Shown: piece by piece, positions 1 through 11,250 of the stretch
Layout of the letters: each line of letters starts with the position of its first letter
How positions within the stretch are numbered: the first letter of the stretch is position 1
Assembly: GCF_918797505.1 (NCBI RefSeq)
Contig: NC_092797.1
Span: forward strand, 42,072,157-42,136,156
Length of the DNA: 64,000 bases
Source: Bemisia tabaci
Taxonomy: Eukaryota > Arthropoda > Insecta > Hemiptera > Aleyrodidae
Reading direction: 5' to 3'
Notes under the pieces: generated by a model
Told to the model about the DNA's origin: nothing
Databases searched by the model: none
What the model saw: only the letters and a program-made list of their open reading frames with translations
Translations under genes and position numbers: made by a program

Positions 1-51
1 AGATCGGATGCATCATACACAGATGGCCCAAAAATAAAAAATAAAAAAAAA

Positions 52-295
52 ACGTATCTCCTCCGTTTACGACGCTGGAGAAGTGGAGACTACCAATCAT
101 ACTTTATTTTTCTTTGAAAAACTAGTCAATGCATTTTCTTGAAAACCTCTTTGATTATTCTTTTCTGTTGGTAGAATACTCTGTCTAAATTTCGAGCTAA
201 AAAGTTTAATTATTCCTCTCGGTAAAAATAAAGTAGAAGCGAATTTTCTAAAACGTCTCAACGGAGTTACGTGGTTTAGCACTTAAGCCATCGAT
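52..295. mobile_element. Family A inverted-repeat element, degenerate copy
   Basis: The left end reads acgtatctcctccgttt and the right end carries the complementary cggagttacgtggttt followed by atcgat. The AT-rich middle matches the other family A copies (5823, 8424, 17421, 47768). The ends have decayed and no target duplication can be read. No protein is encoded. Confidence 0.6.
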
Positions 296-2008
296 ACGTA
301 AGCTTCTGACTGTCCCCATTTGAATTTTATGTCACAGTCCGTCCTTGAAATCTACGGTACCGAATACCATGATTTTTGCGGATATCGGCAAGTGATACAA
401 GTAACCTTAAATTTTTCGACCCAAGTTTTTAAAGCTACGTATTCTAAGTATATAAAGTATTCTAAGTTTGAGAGCGCGAAGCATCCCGTGGGAATTGAAC
501 CAAGCAGCGACAAGGAAGCGGAACCCGTAGGACTTCCCTAAGCAGAATTGGGAAAAATTCCTGATCGGAAAACTTTGTCTAAAGTGTCTGATTTTTTAGG
601 CCAAGGAAACCTATAGAGATGCATGCAGAAGGAGTGGAGGGGGGAGGGAAGATTTGGATGGTGGGTGACCTTCAAGTATACCGACAGAAAAATAGGTTAC
701 GGGTAATTAACTCAAACGACATATTATGAGGATTATTGCTCCATTTTGGTATACAGGAGGAAACGAATAATTAAGCTAATGATAGGGGATGGATCGCTTT
801 GAGTGTCCAGGAATGACTAGTGACAATTTTGACAAAAATTAGTCTATTTTTTGCTGAGTTGGAGACGAGAATTTTGTTAAATTATCAAAACTAGGCAACA
901 ACTAGGAGGGTCGTCGCTTTTGGGCGGAATAAGAAACACATTATCGCGAAATTATTTATGTGGACACGAAGGGTGATAACACGCTGGGTGAGTGGCAGGA
1001 TGCTCAGATTTTCCACGGGAATGGAGCCATCTAGCGCTAATTAAACATGTAAAAACACTCTAATGCCATCAAAGACCAACTCGCGAGGTGTCAAAGAACT
1101 GACTTTATCACGGCCAGAAAGGCCTAGACTAATATCCACGTTCAGACAGCGGAAGGAAGGAACGTGTATCATAAGAGGCAAGAGGCAGGAAAAGTTAATG
1201 ACACTCTGATTTGAGGGCTACAAAAAAGCATTGTTCGACAAAGATTATACATAGGCCATATGAAAATATCCTTGCCTACAATAGCATTGTGAGGTTTTGA
1301 TGGGGCATTGTTAATATTTCACCAAGGACGCTCCCTCCCTGCTGCTTAAACGGAGAGAGGCCGTAAAACGTCTCATAAATCGGACAGAAAAGAGGATTAA
1401 ATCAAGTTTCAAGCCAATTTTATGCGCACCTGGTGACAAAATCTTTTTGAAATTCGCCAGTAACTTACGCGAGTTTTGAGTGGCTTGAACGTGACTATTA
1501 TGTGAAGGTACAATATTTTGCATATAATACCTACGTAAGCTTAACCACTTGACTTTCTTCCAAGAAAAACATCAGAAAATCAGAGGTTGGCTCGTGTATG
1601 GAGGCAAGCAGTGCACGAGCCACTCCAAAGGATAGGTGGATATTACTTCCAAGTTCTAAGGAGGGAGACATCCATTTCGTAAAACTGAGAAATTCATAAC
1701 TCTATCGCGGTATTTCAAATGTTCCTTCAAATCTGCACCTTTTACAAAATATTACGGGAAAATTTTCAATAATATTTCCAAGAAAATATTCTTAAAAGGA
1801 CAAACAAAACCTGCGAAATTTTGAGCATTGAAAATGATCAGCCGTCCCTATTGAAAAGCTGAAACTTTGCGATCTGAGATACGAGGTTTTATGATTCTAA
1901 AGTGTCATTTCTCAATTAAAATGAGGATGCAAAAATATCAATGGTAAATTTAATTATTTTTTTTTTTTAAAAAATTGTTAAATGCGTAAATTTTAAATAA
2001 TATTAGGA
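296..2008. other. No gene or repeat recognised
   Basis: Only short ORFs without recognisable motifs occur here (for example 61-73 codons). The sequence is AT-rich and unstructured by eye. A stretch at about 1680-1850 resembles the interior of the inverted-repeat families but no paired ends were found. Confidence 0.4.
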
Positions 2009-3282
2009 CTCAGGCGTGTCTATCCTAGTGTTAAATCCATACTAAATATTTTGCGATGGGTAAGATTGTCCAGAGATACGCCTTCAAATTGTAGGATTGG
2101 CAACAAAACTCATCACAATGCACGAAGAATCACATATTTTGCAAGTTGGTCCGCAATTTTCTGTGTAAGTTTTTTTCGCCCATGATACCACAATCTAGAA
2201 CGATGGTGAGCCGCAAAAATTGAGGAAGTACAAACGAATGCCTAGTTTTGAGAGTAGCTGATGTGACTTGTATATTAAATTTGAAGAGACCGACTTTCAA
2301 GTAAACAGTGAAAGGCAGGGTGTATTATCAGTTGTATAATTATTTCAGTTTTCGTCGAATTTCAAATGCCGGCTGAAGAAAAATGATTAATAGGCGAATA
2401 TGTCAGCAACATTAAGGATTTCTTTTCACATAAACACTAAAATTAGTTCAAACAAGGACCAACCACTCAAGAAGTAGCGGCTCCTCTCAAATTATTCCAG
2501 TGATTGTGAATTTTTCTTTTGCAAATTTATTTTTTTACCTTACACGGAAAAAACGAGTTTAGGGCTGGTACCTGCACCGAAGGTCCCAGCCCTAACCGGG
2601 TAGGTAAAATTACTTCACCTCCACCGCCATGGGGGCAGGCCCGGCGCGCGTAGAGCCCAAATCTACCTACTTCAGGGTTCAGCCCTACCTGGTAAGAGCT
2701 GCACCCTGTCCAGGTAGGGCTGGGCCTTACCCCCGCAGGGCCTGCCCCTGTGGCGGTGGAGGTGAAGCAATTCTAGGGCCCAGCCCTAATCTCGTTTTTT
2801 CAGTGTAGTAGAATGAAAGATAACGTGTTTATTACCTAATAATGTAAAGATTCAAAAAGCCAATTTCTAACTTTTAGAGGGAGACTTAATGAAGATGTGC
2901 TTATATGTGACGTAGGACCTGTCTCGAGCTTCTGATTATTCATGTTTTCCTCAGAATGACAGTATACGAGAGAGGACAGTGGCCATTACAGAGAGCTCCG
3001 GCTCCAATTTACTTTGACACATCGGGCTCCGTATAAACCAAAACAAGAGTGAGTAAATTTGCAGGGTCTCACTTCTCACAGGTGGGCGAGGAAAAAACAA
3101 GTCCAGTGTTTTAGTAGCCCTCTTAAAGACGGAAACAGAGATGATATTAAAAATTAGGATACCACTTAAATGGCTATTTCTCAGCAGTTTTTTTACGGCC
3201 TCGTTTCCTCTTGAAGTATTCCCTATAAAAACTTAATTTGATTGCTACGACTCAAATATTCAGGGGAGGATTCGGCGAGAGT
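2009..3282. repeat. Tandem duplication, copy 1 (interrupted by a transposon)
   Basis: This block starts ctcagg.gtgtctatcctag and ends ggattcggcgagag. It repeats immediately downstream with few substitutions. It is 1274 bp because a 263-bp CACTG-type element plus its 2-bp duplication sits inside; without them it is 1009 bp, the same as copy 2. A small ORF open in copy 2 is broken here by a 3-bp difference and a stop, so it is unlikely to be a selected gene. Confidence 0.9.
2543..2805. mobile_element. Family J GC-rich CACTG-type element with TA duplication
   Basis: The ends are cacggaaaaaacgag and ctcgttttttcagtg. Inside, long GC-rich arms pair with each other around gggctgg/ccagccc and the ccaccgccatggggg/ccccctgtggcggtgg-like blocks. 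TA lies on both sides (2541-2542, 2806-2807). The unoccupied site survives in copy 2 of the duplication near 3818, with a single TA, so the boundaries and the 2-bp target duplication are confirmed inside this window. It has no coding capacity. Confidence 0.92.
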
Positions 3283-4291
3283 CTCAGGAGTGTCTATCCT
3301 AGTGTTAAATCCATACTAAATATTTTGCGATGGGTAAGATTGTCCAGAGATACGCCTTCAAATTGAAGGAGGATTGGCAACAAAACTCATCACAATGCAC
3401 GAAGAATCACATATTTTGCAAGTTGGTCCGCAATTTTCTGTGTAAGTTTTTTTCGCCCATGATACTACCATCTAGTAGGATGATGAGCCGCAAATACTGG
3501 GGAAGTACAAACGAATTCCTAGTTTTGAGAGTAGCTGATGTGACTTGTATATTAAATTTGAAGAGACCGACTTTCAAGTAAACAGTGAAAGGCAGGGTGC
3601 ATTATCAGTTGTATAATTATTTCAGTTTTGGTCGAATTTTAAATGCCGGCTGAAAAAAAATGATGTATAGGCGAATGAGTCAGCAATATTAAGGATTTCT
3701 TTTCACATAAACACTAAAATTAGTTCAAACAAGCACAAACCACTCAAGAACCAGCGGCTCGTCTCAAATTATTCCAGTGATTGCGAATTTTTCTTTTGCA
3801 TATTTATTTTGTTTACCTTAGTAGAATAAAAGATAAAGTGTTATTACCTAATAATGTTAAGATTCAAAAGGCCAATTTCCAACTTTTAGAGGAAGACTTA
3901 ATGAAGATGTACTTCTATGTGACGTAGGACCTCTCGAGCTTCTGATATACATGTTTTCCTCAGAACGACAGTGTAAGAGAGAGGACAGTGGCCATTACAG
4001 AGAGCTCCGAATCCAATTTACTTTGACACATCGGGCTACGTATAAACCAAAACAAGAGTGAGTAAATTTGCAGGGTCTCACTTCTCACAGGTGGGCGAGG
4101 AAAAAACAAGTCCAGTGTTTTAGTAGCCCTCTTAAAGGCGGAAACAGAGATGATATTAAAAATTAGGATACCACTTAAATGGCTATTTCTCAGCAGTTTT
4201 TTTACGGCCTCGTTTCCTCTTGAAGTATTCCCTATAAAAACTTAATTTGATTGCTACGACTCAAATATTCAGGGGAGGATTCGGCGAGAGT
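3283..4291. repeat. Tandem duplication, copy 2 (empty-site allele)
   Basis: This is a 1009-bp direct repeat of 2009-3282 without the family J insertion. It contains an 83-codon ORF (3330-3581) with no recognised motif, which is not conserved as an ORF in copy 1. The junction repeats ctcagg at both unit starts. The unit is of unknown nature, probably non-coding. Confidence 0.9.
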
Positions 4292-4887
4292 AGAAATAAT
4301 AAAGGATGCGCGAATATTTGAATAAAAAGAGACTGAAGCGACAGTAAAATCTTAATAAGGCCGCAGCGGAATTCTTTGTCGAGGAGTACGAGGACAGTTC
4401 GTGATGGGTCGTGTCGTGCCGCGCGCCGGCGAACGTGTTTTCAACAGGAACGATAACAAAACACACTAAGTTGTCAGACTTTATCAGACGATTTAAGAGA
4501 CGAAAATTTTGCACAAAAAGCCAGCGAGGAAAAGGGAAAAAATCATCTCAGGAAGGGCTCGACAGGCCGTTAGAACCCGCAGATTTTAACGGCCATGTAC
4601 AGTATTCTATTTAAAGCAAGCGTTTAGATAACTTTTTCGAAAGTAAACTCGAGCCTCGTTGAATTATACTCCTCGACGCAAATAGTTTTTCAGGCACGTG
4701 ACGAAGGTAAATATTGTTACGTCTGCAAAAAGTCGCTCTGGCGGAAAAGAGGTGTCCAAAATTAGAAAGAAACATGTTGCATGGGTCTTTTTGGTCTCTT
4801 AAAATATCCCTTTTTTTCTTGACCCCTATAATTTACGGACAAACGACGGTTTGGTTCGGTGCAAAACCGTCTAAAAGGTCATCAGTG
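4292..4887. other. No gene recognised
   Basis: Two short overlapping ORFs on opposite strands (67 and 81 codons, 4269-4614) are unfamiliar. Nothing else is visible before the family B element. Confidence 0.35.
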
Positions 4888-5135
4888 CTACCGTGCTGAG
4901 GGAATACGCCGTATTAGAATTCAAGTGTTGTCAAATTTCCCTTGACGAATCACGGATTTTCGGGTAAATTTGTGGGTATTTTTCTTCAATTTTTTCGGAG
5001 AATTTTAATTTCATTTAAATATTCTGTAATTCCCGAGGGGAAATATCATAACTTTCTTCAAAAACAAACATGTTCTATACGCGGAAATTTTGCGACTCTC
5101 GAATTTTCATACGACGTTTTTCCTTAACACGGCAG
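4888..5135. mobile_element. Family B inverted-repeat element
   Basis: The left end is ctaccgtgctgagggaa followed by acgccgta. The right end is tacgacgtttttccttaac then acggcag. These match the consensus ends of the about 252-bp family B found at least a dozen times in this window. It is non-coding. Confidence 0.8.
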
Positions 5136-5818
5136 AATAAGAGATAGGCTCGTGAGGTCGAAGGTTCCCGTCGATCTTTTAGATAAACGGTGAAAATCGC
5201 ATGGTCTCCAATTTGTGAGCTGGCACCACTTGGCAATTCGAGAGCAAAATTTGTATCAGACCAATAAATAAAAATCAGGAATCAAAAATCAGCATTTCTG
5301 CGATCATTGATTTCTTTTTTTATTGCTCAACACTTAATGAGCTTCATCCTCACACATTTTTATGAATGACCGATCTAAAACCGGCAACTCGGAGTACGTT
5401 TTCCAGTCGGCCAAAAAAGACGCCGAATAGCTGTCCATCACTCCTCATCAAAAAAAAGAGGAACGAGATACCGTTCCAACGGTTGGGCCAGAAATGCAGG
5501 CTCGCGCCCCAACGATTGGAGCACGAATTTGTATATGTTTATGGCACATACATGCGGTTCACAACATGCACCGATGAATGGAGCCATGGACTCAAATTAG
5601 GTCAAAGTCATTGCCAAGTGACAATGCCAATGACATAAGCCAAGAGGTAGCCGACCGCAAACGCCACGCCAGGCCGAACTCGTATTTTGTCACCACTGCG
5701 AGCGATTCTTGAATTCATTTTTTTCCGCCAGTCAAACGGTACAATATTTATTTCGGTGAGGATTTGAATCGGCACGCTCGGTCGCCTAGCGTTCGATTAT
5801 ATTTTGTGCTGTTATGGA
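5136..5818. other. No gene recognised
   Basis: There is one 90-codon ORF on the plus strand (5366-5638) without recognisable motifs. No repeat was identified. Confidence 0.35.
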
Positions 5819-5822
5819 ATAT

Positions 5823-6075
5823 CGACGGTGAAACCACCAAACCACGTATCTCGTTTGCGGTGTTTAAAAATCTACGCTCACATTTTATTTTTTTGAAGTA
5901 GACCAAATCAATATCGTTCCTTGAAATTTTCACGGAATTTTCTCCGCACAAAGAGGAAAAATCACAGAAATTTTCAAGACTGGACGTTAAGTAGTTTTTC
6001 ATTTAAAAAATAAAGTATGACAGGAAGTCTGCGACGTCGCAAACCGAGATACGTGGTTTGGTAGTTTCACCGTCG
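5823..6075. mobile_element. Family A inverted-repeat element, intact, ATAT duplication
   Basis: The perfect-looking ends cgacggtgaaac and gtttcaccgtcg continue inwards as caccaaaccacgtatctcg and its complement. ATAT flanks both sides (5819-5822, 6076-6079). It has exactly the same length (253 bp) as the copy at 47768-48020 and differs from it at about ten positions. It is non-autonomous and encodes nothing plausible. Confidence 0.88.
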
Positions 6076-6135
6076 ATATGGTGTTTCATCATGGGGGTTT
6101 GTTCGGTTGTTTGTTTTATTTCATTCCTCCGATCA

Positions 6136-6462
6136 CACCGAAAAAAATTTAGTTGATTTAACATTCTGGATGTAAAAGAAGTGTGCGAGAACTTAAAATG
6201 CGATACCGCTCAGCAGTTACTTTGCACACCAGATGTAAATAACTGCTGTGCAGTATTCGCTTTTAAGTTCTGCACTCTTACACCAATGTTAAATCAATAA
6301 TCACATTAGATGTGGAACTCTAATGCAATTACCGCCGCAGCAGTTACTTACGATACAAGATGTAAAACTAACTGCTGTGGCAGGTAATTCAGCATTTTAT
6401 AAGTTCTTGCACACTTTTTTTACATTCAGAATGTTAAATCAACTTCACTTTTTTTATCAGTG
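6136..6462. mobile_element. Family H CACTG-type element, CA duplication
   Basis: The ends are caccgaaaaaaattt and tttttttatcagtg, flanked by CA on both sides (6134-6135, 6463-6464). Subterminal repeats pair agttgatttaacattctg with cagaatgttaaatcaact. Inner blocks carry further copies of the tgttaaatcaa and cagcagttactt motifs, giving a two-lobed palindrome. Confidence 0.85.
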
Positions 6463-6630
6463 CAATTAATTCACATGAATACCTATGATCGTAAGTATTT
6501 TTATACGTCTTGGTTATCCGATACTACCCGACCGATTTCCTCTATACACTATTTTTATTTTTTGTTACAATGTTAATGTTTAAAATTGAGGTTTGGAATC
6601 TAAAGTTCAAAAATAACGTGCATGGATCCG

Positions 6631-6912
6631 CGGGTTGATTATTGAATCTGATAGACAAGCGATAGACAAAGTAGGCAAAGAGAAAATGGACGATCCTATA
6701 GGTGGGAGCAAAAGGTAGAAGGTTGCGATGGACAAAGCAGGAGGTAAGTGTTATAGTGTGAGACTAACTAACGGTAACCCACGAGAGACTCTATAGTCAG
6801 TTTAGCATTTTCCCTCTCAGTCTAGAACAACCACCCGTTTCAACCAATAGGATGGCTCCATTTTCCTTTTGTCTTCTTTGTCCATCGCTCTGTCTATGGG
6901 TTTGTCAATCAG
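6631..6912. mobile_element. Family Q inverted-repeat element, copy 1
   Basis: The left arm is cgggttgattattgaa then gatagacaagcgatagaca. The right arm is the complement around ctttgtccatcgctctgtc and gtcaatcag. The middle holds the shared blocks gagagactctatag and caataggatggctccatttt, also present at 8064, 17092 and 42553. It is followed directly by a long purine tract. Confidence 0.7.
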
Positions 6913-6948
6913 TTTTAAAAATAGACCACAAAACAAAATCTGGATGTG

Positions 6949-7190
6949 GTAAAAAAGAAGAAGGACGAGGAAAACAAGAAAGAGAAAAAGGAGCGGAAGA
7001 AGAGAGGGAATGAGTAAAAGTAGAAAATGAAAAAGGATAAGAGGACGAAGAGCTGGTATAAGTAGAGGTAGTAGTGGTAAAAGGAGGAGGAGGAGGGAAA
7101 ATAGAAGGAGAGGAAGAAGAAGATCAATATCAAGATGATGAAGGACAGTAGGAAACAAAATTGAAAAAATTGAGGAGAGGAAGGATAAAA
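6949..7190. repeat. Purine-rich tract (plus strand)
   Basis: About 240 bases are made almost only of A and G with few interruptions (aagaagaaggacgagg, ggaggaggaggaggg). The reverse strand therefore gives low-complexity Leu/Ser/Phe ORFs of 93-125 codons, which are artefacts. It adjoins a family Q element, as the pyrimidine tract at 42.2-42.9 kb does. Confidence 0.8.
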
Positions 7191-7309
7191 GCACACGTAA
7201 GAATCCCTCTGAAATTAAAATAATTTGGCACCCCTATTTTGGCGCCTAATGCAAATGCGTTTATACCTACTTTTTTGACCCTCACAACGAGTTTGACCGT
7301 ATCCTTCCG

Positions 7310-7600
7310 CTAAAGCCTTTTTTTACCTTCACGGTGGCTCAGCATCGGAGAGCATGGTGCCCCGTGCGGTGCCAAGGCTCCTTGTTTACATAAAAACGCG
7401 TTATTCAAATTAAGCGATGCGAGCATGTAGCGTGAGGTATATGAAACCGTTCCCTGACCGAAGCCAGGCCGGCGCGAGGCGCTGCGTCTACCACCCGCCA
7501 CGCTGCCCTTCCGTTAGATCGAGATATTTTCGCGTGTGCGAAACCGTTCCCTGATCCCGACGCGACAGCTTTCGTGTATTTTTGTCGCCGACATGGGCTT
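7310..7600. other. GC-richer stretch, unclassified
   Basis: A moderately GC-rich segment has gaaaccgttccctga twice in direct orientation (about 7443 and 7540). Short ORFs on both strands have no recognisable motif. It could be the remains of an older repeat. Confidence 0.35.
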
Positions 7601-7633
7601 AAAAGTAGCCGGGAATGAGCTCCTTAATCAGAT

Positions 7634-7786
7634 CAGCGGCGTGGCGTGCTTTGCGATATATCGATTGATCTGCCATCTAAACCTATGGAAAAGTATCGAT
7701 AAACAGGGTGTTTGCAACAAACGCCTTAATAATCGATTCTTTACCATAGCTTCAAATGGAGAAATATCGATAACGTCTCGCCACTG
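7634..7786. mobile_element. Family L hAT-like MITE with exact 8-bp duplication
   Basis: The ends are cagcggcgtggcgtg and ctcgccactg. The flanks AATCAGAT (7626-7633) and AATCAGAT (7787-7794) are identical. Inner arms contain tgcgatatatcgattgatc and atcgataa motifs. CAGTGGCG-type ends with 8-bp duplications are characteristic of the hAT superfamily. No transposase is encoded. Confidence 0.88.
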
Positions 7787-8063
7787 AATCAGATGCTCGC
7801 TCAGTCCGGTGGCTGTCGGTGCGCGCCGTGATAGGCGGCACACGCCAGTACGACAGTTTTCGCTCGCCTATCAGGATCTACAGCTTCCTAATGAGACTGT
7901 GAGAGGAAAATGGGTTCTAAAAATGGGCTACGAGATGAGCTGTTAGAGATAGATATTTTATATGAAAGCAGTTTCATCACACTTCTCCGCATCCGAAAAT
8001 TCCGAAATTTCTTTTGCGGAATGGTTTGAAATTCAATGCACTTACCTTCAAAGAGTGCATTTA

Positions 8064-8262
8064 CAGGCTGATTATGGACATTTACATTGATAGACTAAGA
8101 AGAGAAAGAGAAGATGGAGCAATCCTATTGGTGGGAGCGGTTGGTTGCAATAGACACATGAGGTAAGAAGCAGACTAATTACTAGTAACACAAGAGAGAC
8201 CCTATTGTAAGTCCACCATTTTCCCCCTTGGTCTATAACAAAAGTACATAAGGAGTACCTAA
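8064..8262. mobile_element. Family Q element, copy 2 (partial)
   Basis: It shares caggctgattat, gatagacta, gatggagcaatcctattgg and gagagaccctattgtaagtc with the other Q copies. The right terminal arm is missing or too diverged to see. Confidence 0.6.
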
Positions 8263-8423
8263 CTACCAAAATTTCTCTTGTCTTGCTGATATTATCATCC
8301 TTGAGTTTCCGATCCTGAAGTGAGCCTAAATTATGTATCGGATTGGCAATTTAACGATATCGCTTACTTTTCTATCGTTGCGTTAAAGTCTCCAGTATTA
8401 TATTATGCTTCTGAAGTAAATAG

Positions 8424-8675
8424 CGATGATTGAAGTGTGAGACCACGTATCTCCGTTTGCGACTTTGTAGACCCCCGGTCATATTTTATTTTTCCTTAGA
8501 AAACTATTTAACATAATAATCTCTTGAAAACTTCGTTGATTTTTCTTCTCTGTTAGTAGAATATTCTATTTTAAAGCCATATGAAGATGACTTATTCCCC
8601 CTCAAAAAAGTAAACTAGGAGCGGAGATTTCGAAAAACCGCAATATGGATACGTGGTGTCGCACTTTAATCATCG
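8424..8675. mobile_element. Family A element, diverged copy
   Basis: The ends pair cgatgattgaagtg with cactttaatcatcg, and the next block accacgtatctccgtttgcg pairs with atacgtggt. Internal order follows the other A copies (tttatttttc, cttgaaaac). Confidence 0.75.
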
Positions 8676-8795
8676 TTAGGCGAATTTTTGAAAACTATGT
8701 TCGGTTTGTCACACCAATTGCTTAATGCTCAAACGCTTTCGATCATCAGTCATCATCAGGTGAATCTGAGCGGTGACATCCGAAAATAACTTTTA

Positions 8796-9001
8796 CACAC
8801 AAAAAAAAAGTTACGGTACAAGGTATATATATATACATACCATCCGTCCGGGTTGAGAGGCCGAGAGTCCCGGCTGCCGGAGCCGTAGCTTCGACTGCTC
8901 CGGGTGCTAAGCCCGGACCTTTCGGCCTCTGAACCCGGACGGACGGTATGTCTCTAAAGCCTGTAAGTACGGCCTCCACGGCCGGAGCTTTTTTTTCAGT
9001 G
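8796..9001. mobile_element. Family O CACTG-like element with GC-rich hairpin
   Basis: The outer ends are cacacaaaaaaaaag and gcttttttttcagtg. Inside, 8836-8950 forms a strong palindrome pairing catccgtccgggttgagagg with cctctgaacccggacggacg. The flanking dinucleotides are TA and CA, so the 2-bp duplication rule of related elements is not exact here. Confidence 0.65.
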
Positions 9002-9737
9002 CACCATAGAGAAGATAGCAGTGCAAAGTCTCTCAAATATATTGTCTCTGATCGCAACCACCCCCACTAATTAACGAGTCTGCAACCCGCTTTCTACGAC
9101 TTCCATACATCGGTGGAACATTCGGTATCACAAGCTTATTATCCGGCGCGCGATCGTGTAAGCTCGCGCATTGAATTCACGCGCGAGTACCGGACCGTTC
9201 AATCAATCAACTCACTGGGGCCGGATTCCTATGTCGTGTTTAACGTCACAAAGTAGTGAGAAGACGCCCGTAATGAGCGCTAACTGATGTGCGCGACGTA
9301 TTTATGTGCGCACGGAGGATGTAATTACATACAGCACGGCCGGGAAAAGTTAAGCGGTGGCGTGCCGTCAGCAGTCACATCTCCGGGCTCTGGTCAGCCG
9401 CATACCGGCCGATCTAAGTTCATATTTCTCGTCGGTACGGGAAGTTGCTAATTGCTCCTGGAAAAAGCTTCGACTTTACCACACGATAGGTAGTATTTTC
9501 ACGGAGGGATATTCACGGCCAACTTGCGCTTCTCGATGGTGCTCTCGCATGCCGAGGGAATTTGCGATTTTTACGAACTGCACGATGGTGCTACTTGTTT
9601 TCTCTGAAGTGAACTTTCAAGTGCTATCAGAAAGCTCTCATAGAGAATATTCTACCCTATTTATCAGTAATGTTACATCTGTATCCAGCCTAAATGACTC
9701 ACGAAAATTCAAAATTAAGGCGGATCCAGACACCTCA
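9002..9737. other. Unassigned sequence with a family K fragment
   Basis: A small GC-rich palindrome lies at 9143-9195 (ccggcgcgcgat / gcgcgagtaccgg). At about 9555-9655 the sequence resembles one arm of the family K palindrome (gaatttgcga, acgatggtgctac, ttttctctgaa). The ORF at 9357-9872 runs into a minisatellite and is not credible as a gene. Confidence 0.4.
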
Positions 9738-9962
9738 AATGGGTCGGGAGGGGGTGGAAGGGGAAGGAAGTGGGGAAGGGGGCGGAAGGGGGTGAAAGGG
9801 GGTAGAAGGGGGTGGAAGGTGGACGGAAAGTTGTCAGAAGGGGGTGCGGAAGGAAGTGGGGAAGGGGGCTGAAGGGGGTGAAAGGGGGTAGAAGGGGGTG
9901 GAAGGTGGACGGAAAGTTGTCAGAAGGGGGACGGAAAGTTGTCAGAAGGGGGTGCGGAAGCC
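9738..9962. repeat. G-rich minisatellite (86-bp and 27-bp units)
   Basis: An 86-bp unit beginning ggaaggaagtggggaag starts at 9762 and again at 9848. A shorter unit, ggacggaaagttgtcag, is repeated three times towards the end. The sequence is dominated by GGGGG runs spaced by 3-6 bases on the plus strand, so quadruplex formation is plausible. Confidence 0.9.
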
Positions 9963-10385
9963 CTCCCTAGAAAACTTTTGATTTTTGAATCATTTATTTA
10001 TAATGTGCATTTTGTGCTCCTCCAAGTAAAACTTCTGGTCATTTTCTTTCGTTGAAGAGACTTAATATCAGACCCGCGGAATGGCCTATAGCCTTAACCC
10101 TGAACTTTGGCGAAGAGAAGAGATATTACCTCTGCTGTAATGAAACAAAATACCACCCTCAGGGTATCCTGGGGGTATCAATCCTTCCGTGCGTGAATTA
10201 CATAACCTATGTATGTTTAAAGACCCTAAGACTCAAGTCTTGAGGTACTGAGGGCAATCAAACGGTCAACTTCCTTTTCCAGACGAACGGAAACCGAGTG
10301 AATAAAGCATGGACCATGCAGGAGGTTGATGCTGTGCGCTCGTTAGTGCATAAGTTAATTTAGCCAGGACGCGGACAGCAAATGA
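9963..10385. other. No gene recognised
   Basis: Only a 63-codon ORF without motifs and no evident repeats. Confidence 0.35.
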
Positions 10386-10390
10386 CGGCG

Positions 10391-11019
10391 CACAGTGGAT
10401 CGAGTCAATTAGAGAGGTCGGACATGAAATTTTTGACTAAAACTGCAGATATTGATGTTTATTTCGTCACAATTTAAATTTCAAGGAGTGCTCCTAGAGT
10501 ACTTGTATAGCGAGAGTATAGCCACATGTGAAACTCCTAAAATCCACCAGGCCTTCACCGATGCCTCCGCGAATAAAGTTAGGGCCCAGAAATGCAGCCA
10601 ACCTATGAATTTCAATTATCCAGAGCGATTTATTAATACAATTGTTACGAACCATCGTTTATAAAGCACGTATTTGACTTAGTTTTCTGCATAAATTTAC
10701 TCATTTTAGCGTAAGAACGCTCATTTACATACATTCTTAGCCATCTTGGTTGGAATTGGAGTCCGCAGACTGGCAGTGAAATTTTGTGCGTTAGAAATTG
10801 GTTAGAAGGGTGGCTGCACTTTTGGGCCCTAAGCCCTCCATGAAGCGATCTGTCCGTACTCTCGCTATATAGGTACTCTAGGTGCTCCTAGAGGAAAATT
10901 TCAGGAGGAAACCGCAATGGAACCACTTTTAAAACCTCAAAGTTTTGTAGAAATGGAGTTATCAGCGTTCAAAGTTTCCAAATTTTGTCCGACCTCTCCT
11001 GTTGACTCGATCTATTGTG
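10391..11019. mobile_element. Transib-like non-autonomous element, CGGCG duplication
   Basis: The left end is cacagtggatcgagtcaatt, then gagaggtcggac. The right end is the complement, gtccgacctctcctg, then gactcgatctattgtg. CGGCG flanks both sides (10386-10390, 11020-11024). A second inverted pair, tatagcgagagta and tactctcgctatata, lies further in. CACWATG/CACAGTG-type ends with 5-bp GC-rich duplications are the known signature of Transib transposons, relatives of RAG1. No transposase was found inside. Confidence 0.75.
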
Positions 11020-11250
11020 CGGCGGGGGATGTTGAGCAAGGGGATTCGCGATTCGCTGAGTCGGGGTCACGAGGGACCAGATAAGGAAAGCGCAGTCAAG
11101 AACAGACGAGACGTCCTGCAATTTACGACCCGAGCGCGCCGCGCGGGCAGATCCCTCACTCCGTTCAGCGCTCAAGTGTCATTGATTAAGATTGCTAATG
11201 GCTGCCTATGGAGTAACAGCCCGCGGGCTGAGGTGAATTCATCAGTTCTC

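Noticed and set aside
478..505. Reverse-strand B-box-like ggttcaattcc, possible tRNA
   Set aside because: No A box at the right distance and no acceptor or anticodon stem can be drawn.
3330..3581. 83-codon ORF in the duplicated unit
   Set aside because: The same ORF is broken by a stop and a 3-bp difference in the sister copy; no domain.
6817..7196. Reverse-strand ORFs of 93 and 125 codons, Leu- or Phe/Ser-rich
   Set aside because: They are translations of a near-pure purine tract; overlapping frames are equally open, and composition explains them.
9357..9872. 171-codon ORF with Gly/Arg-rich end
   Set aside because: The C-terminal third is the G-rich minisatellite and the rest overlaps a palindrome fragment; no domain.
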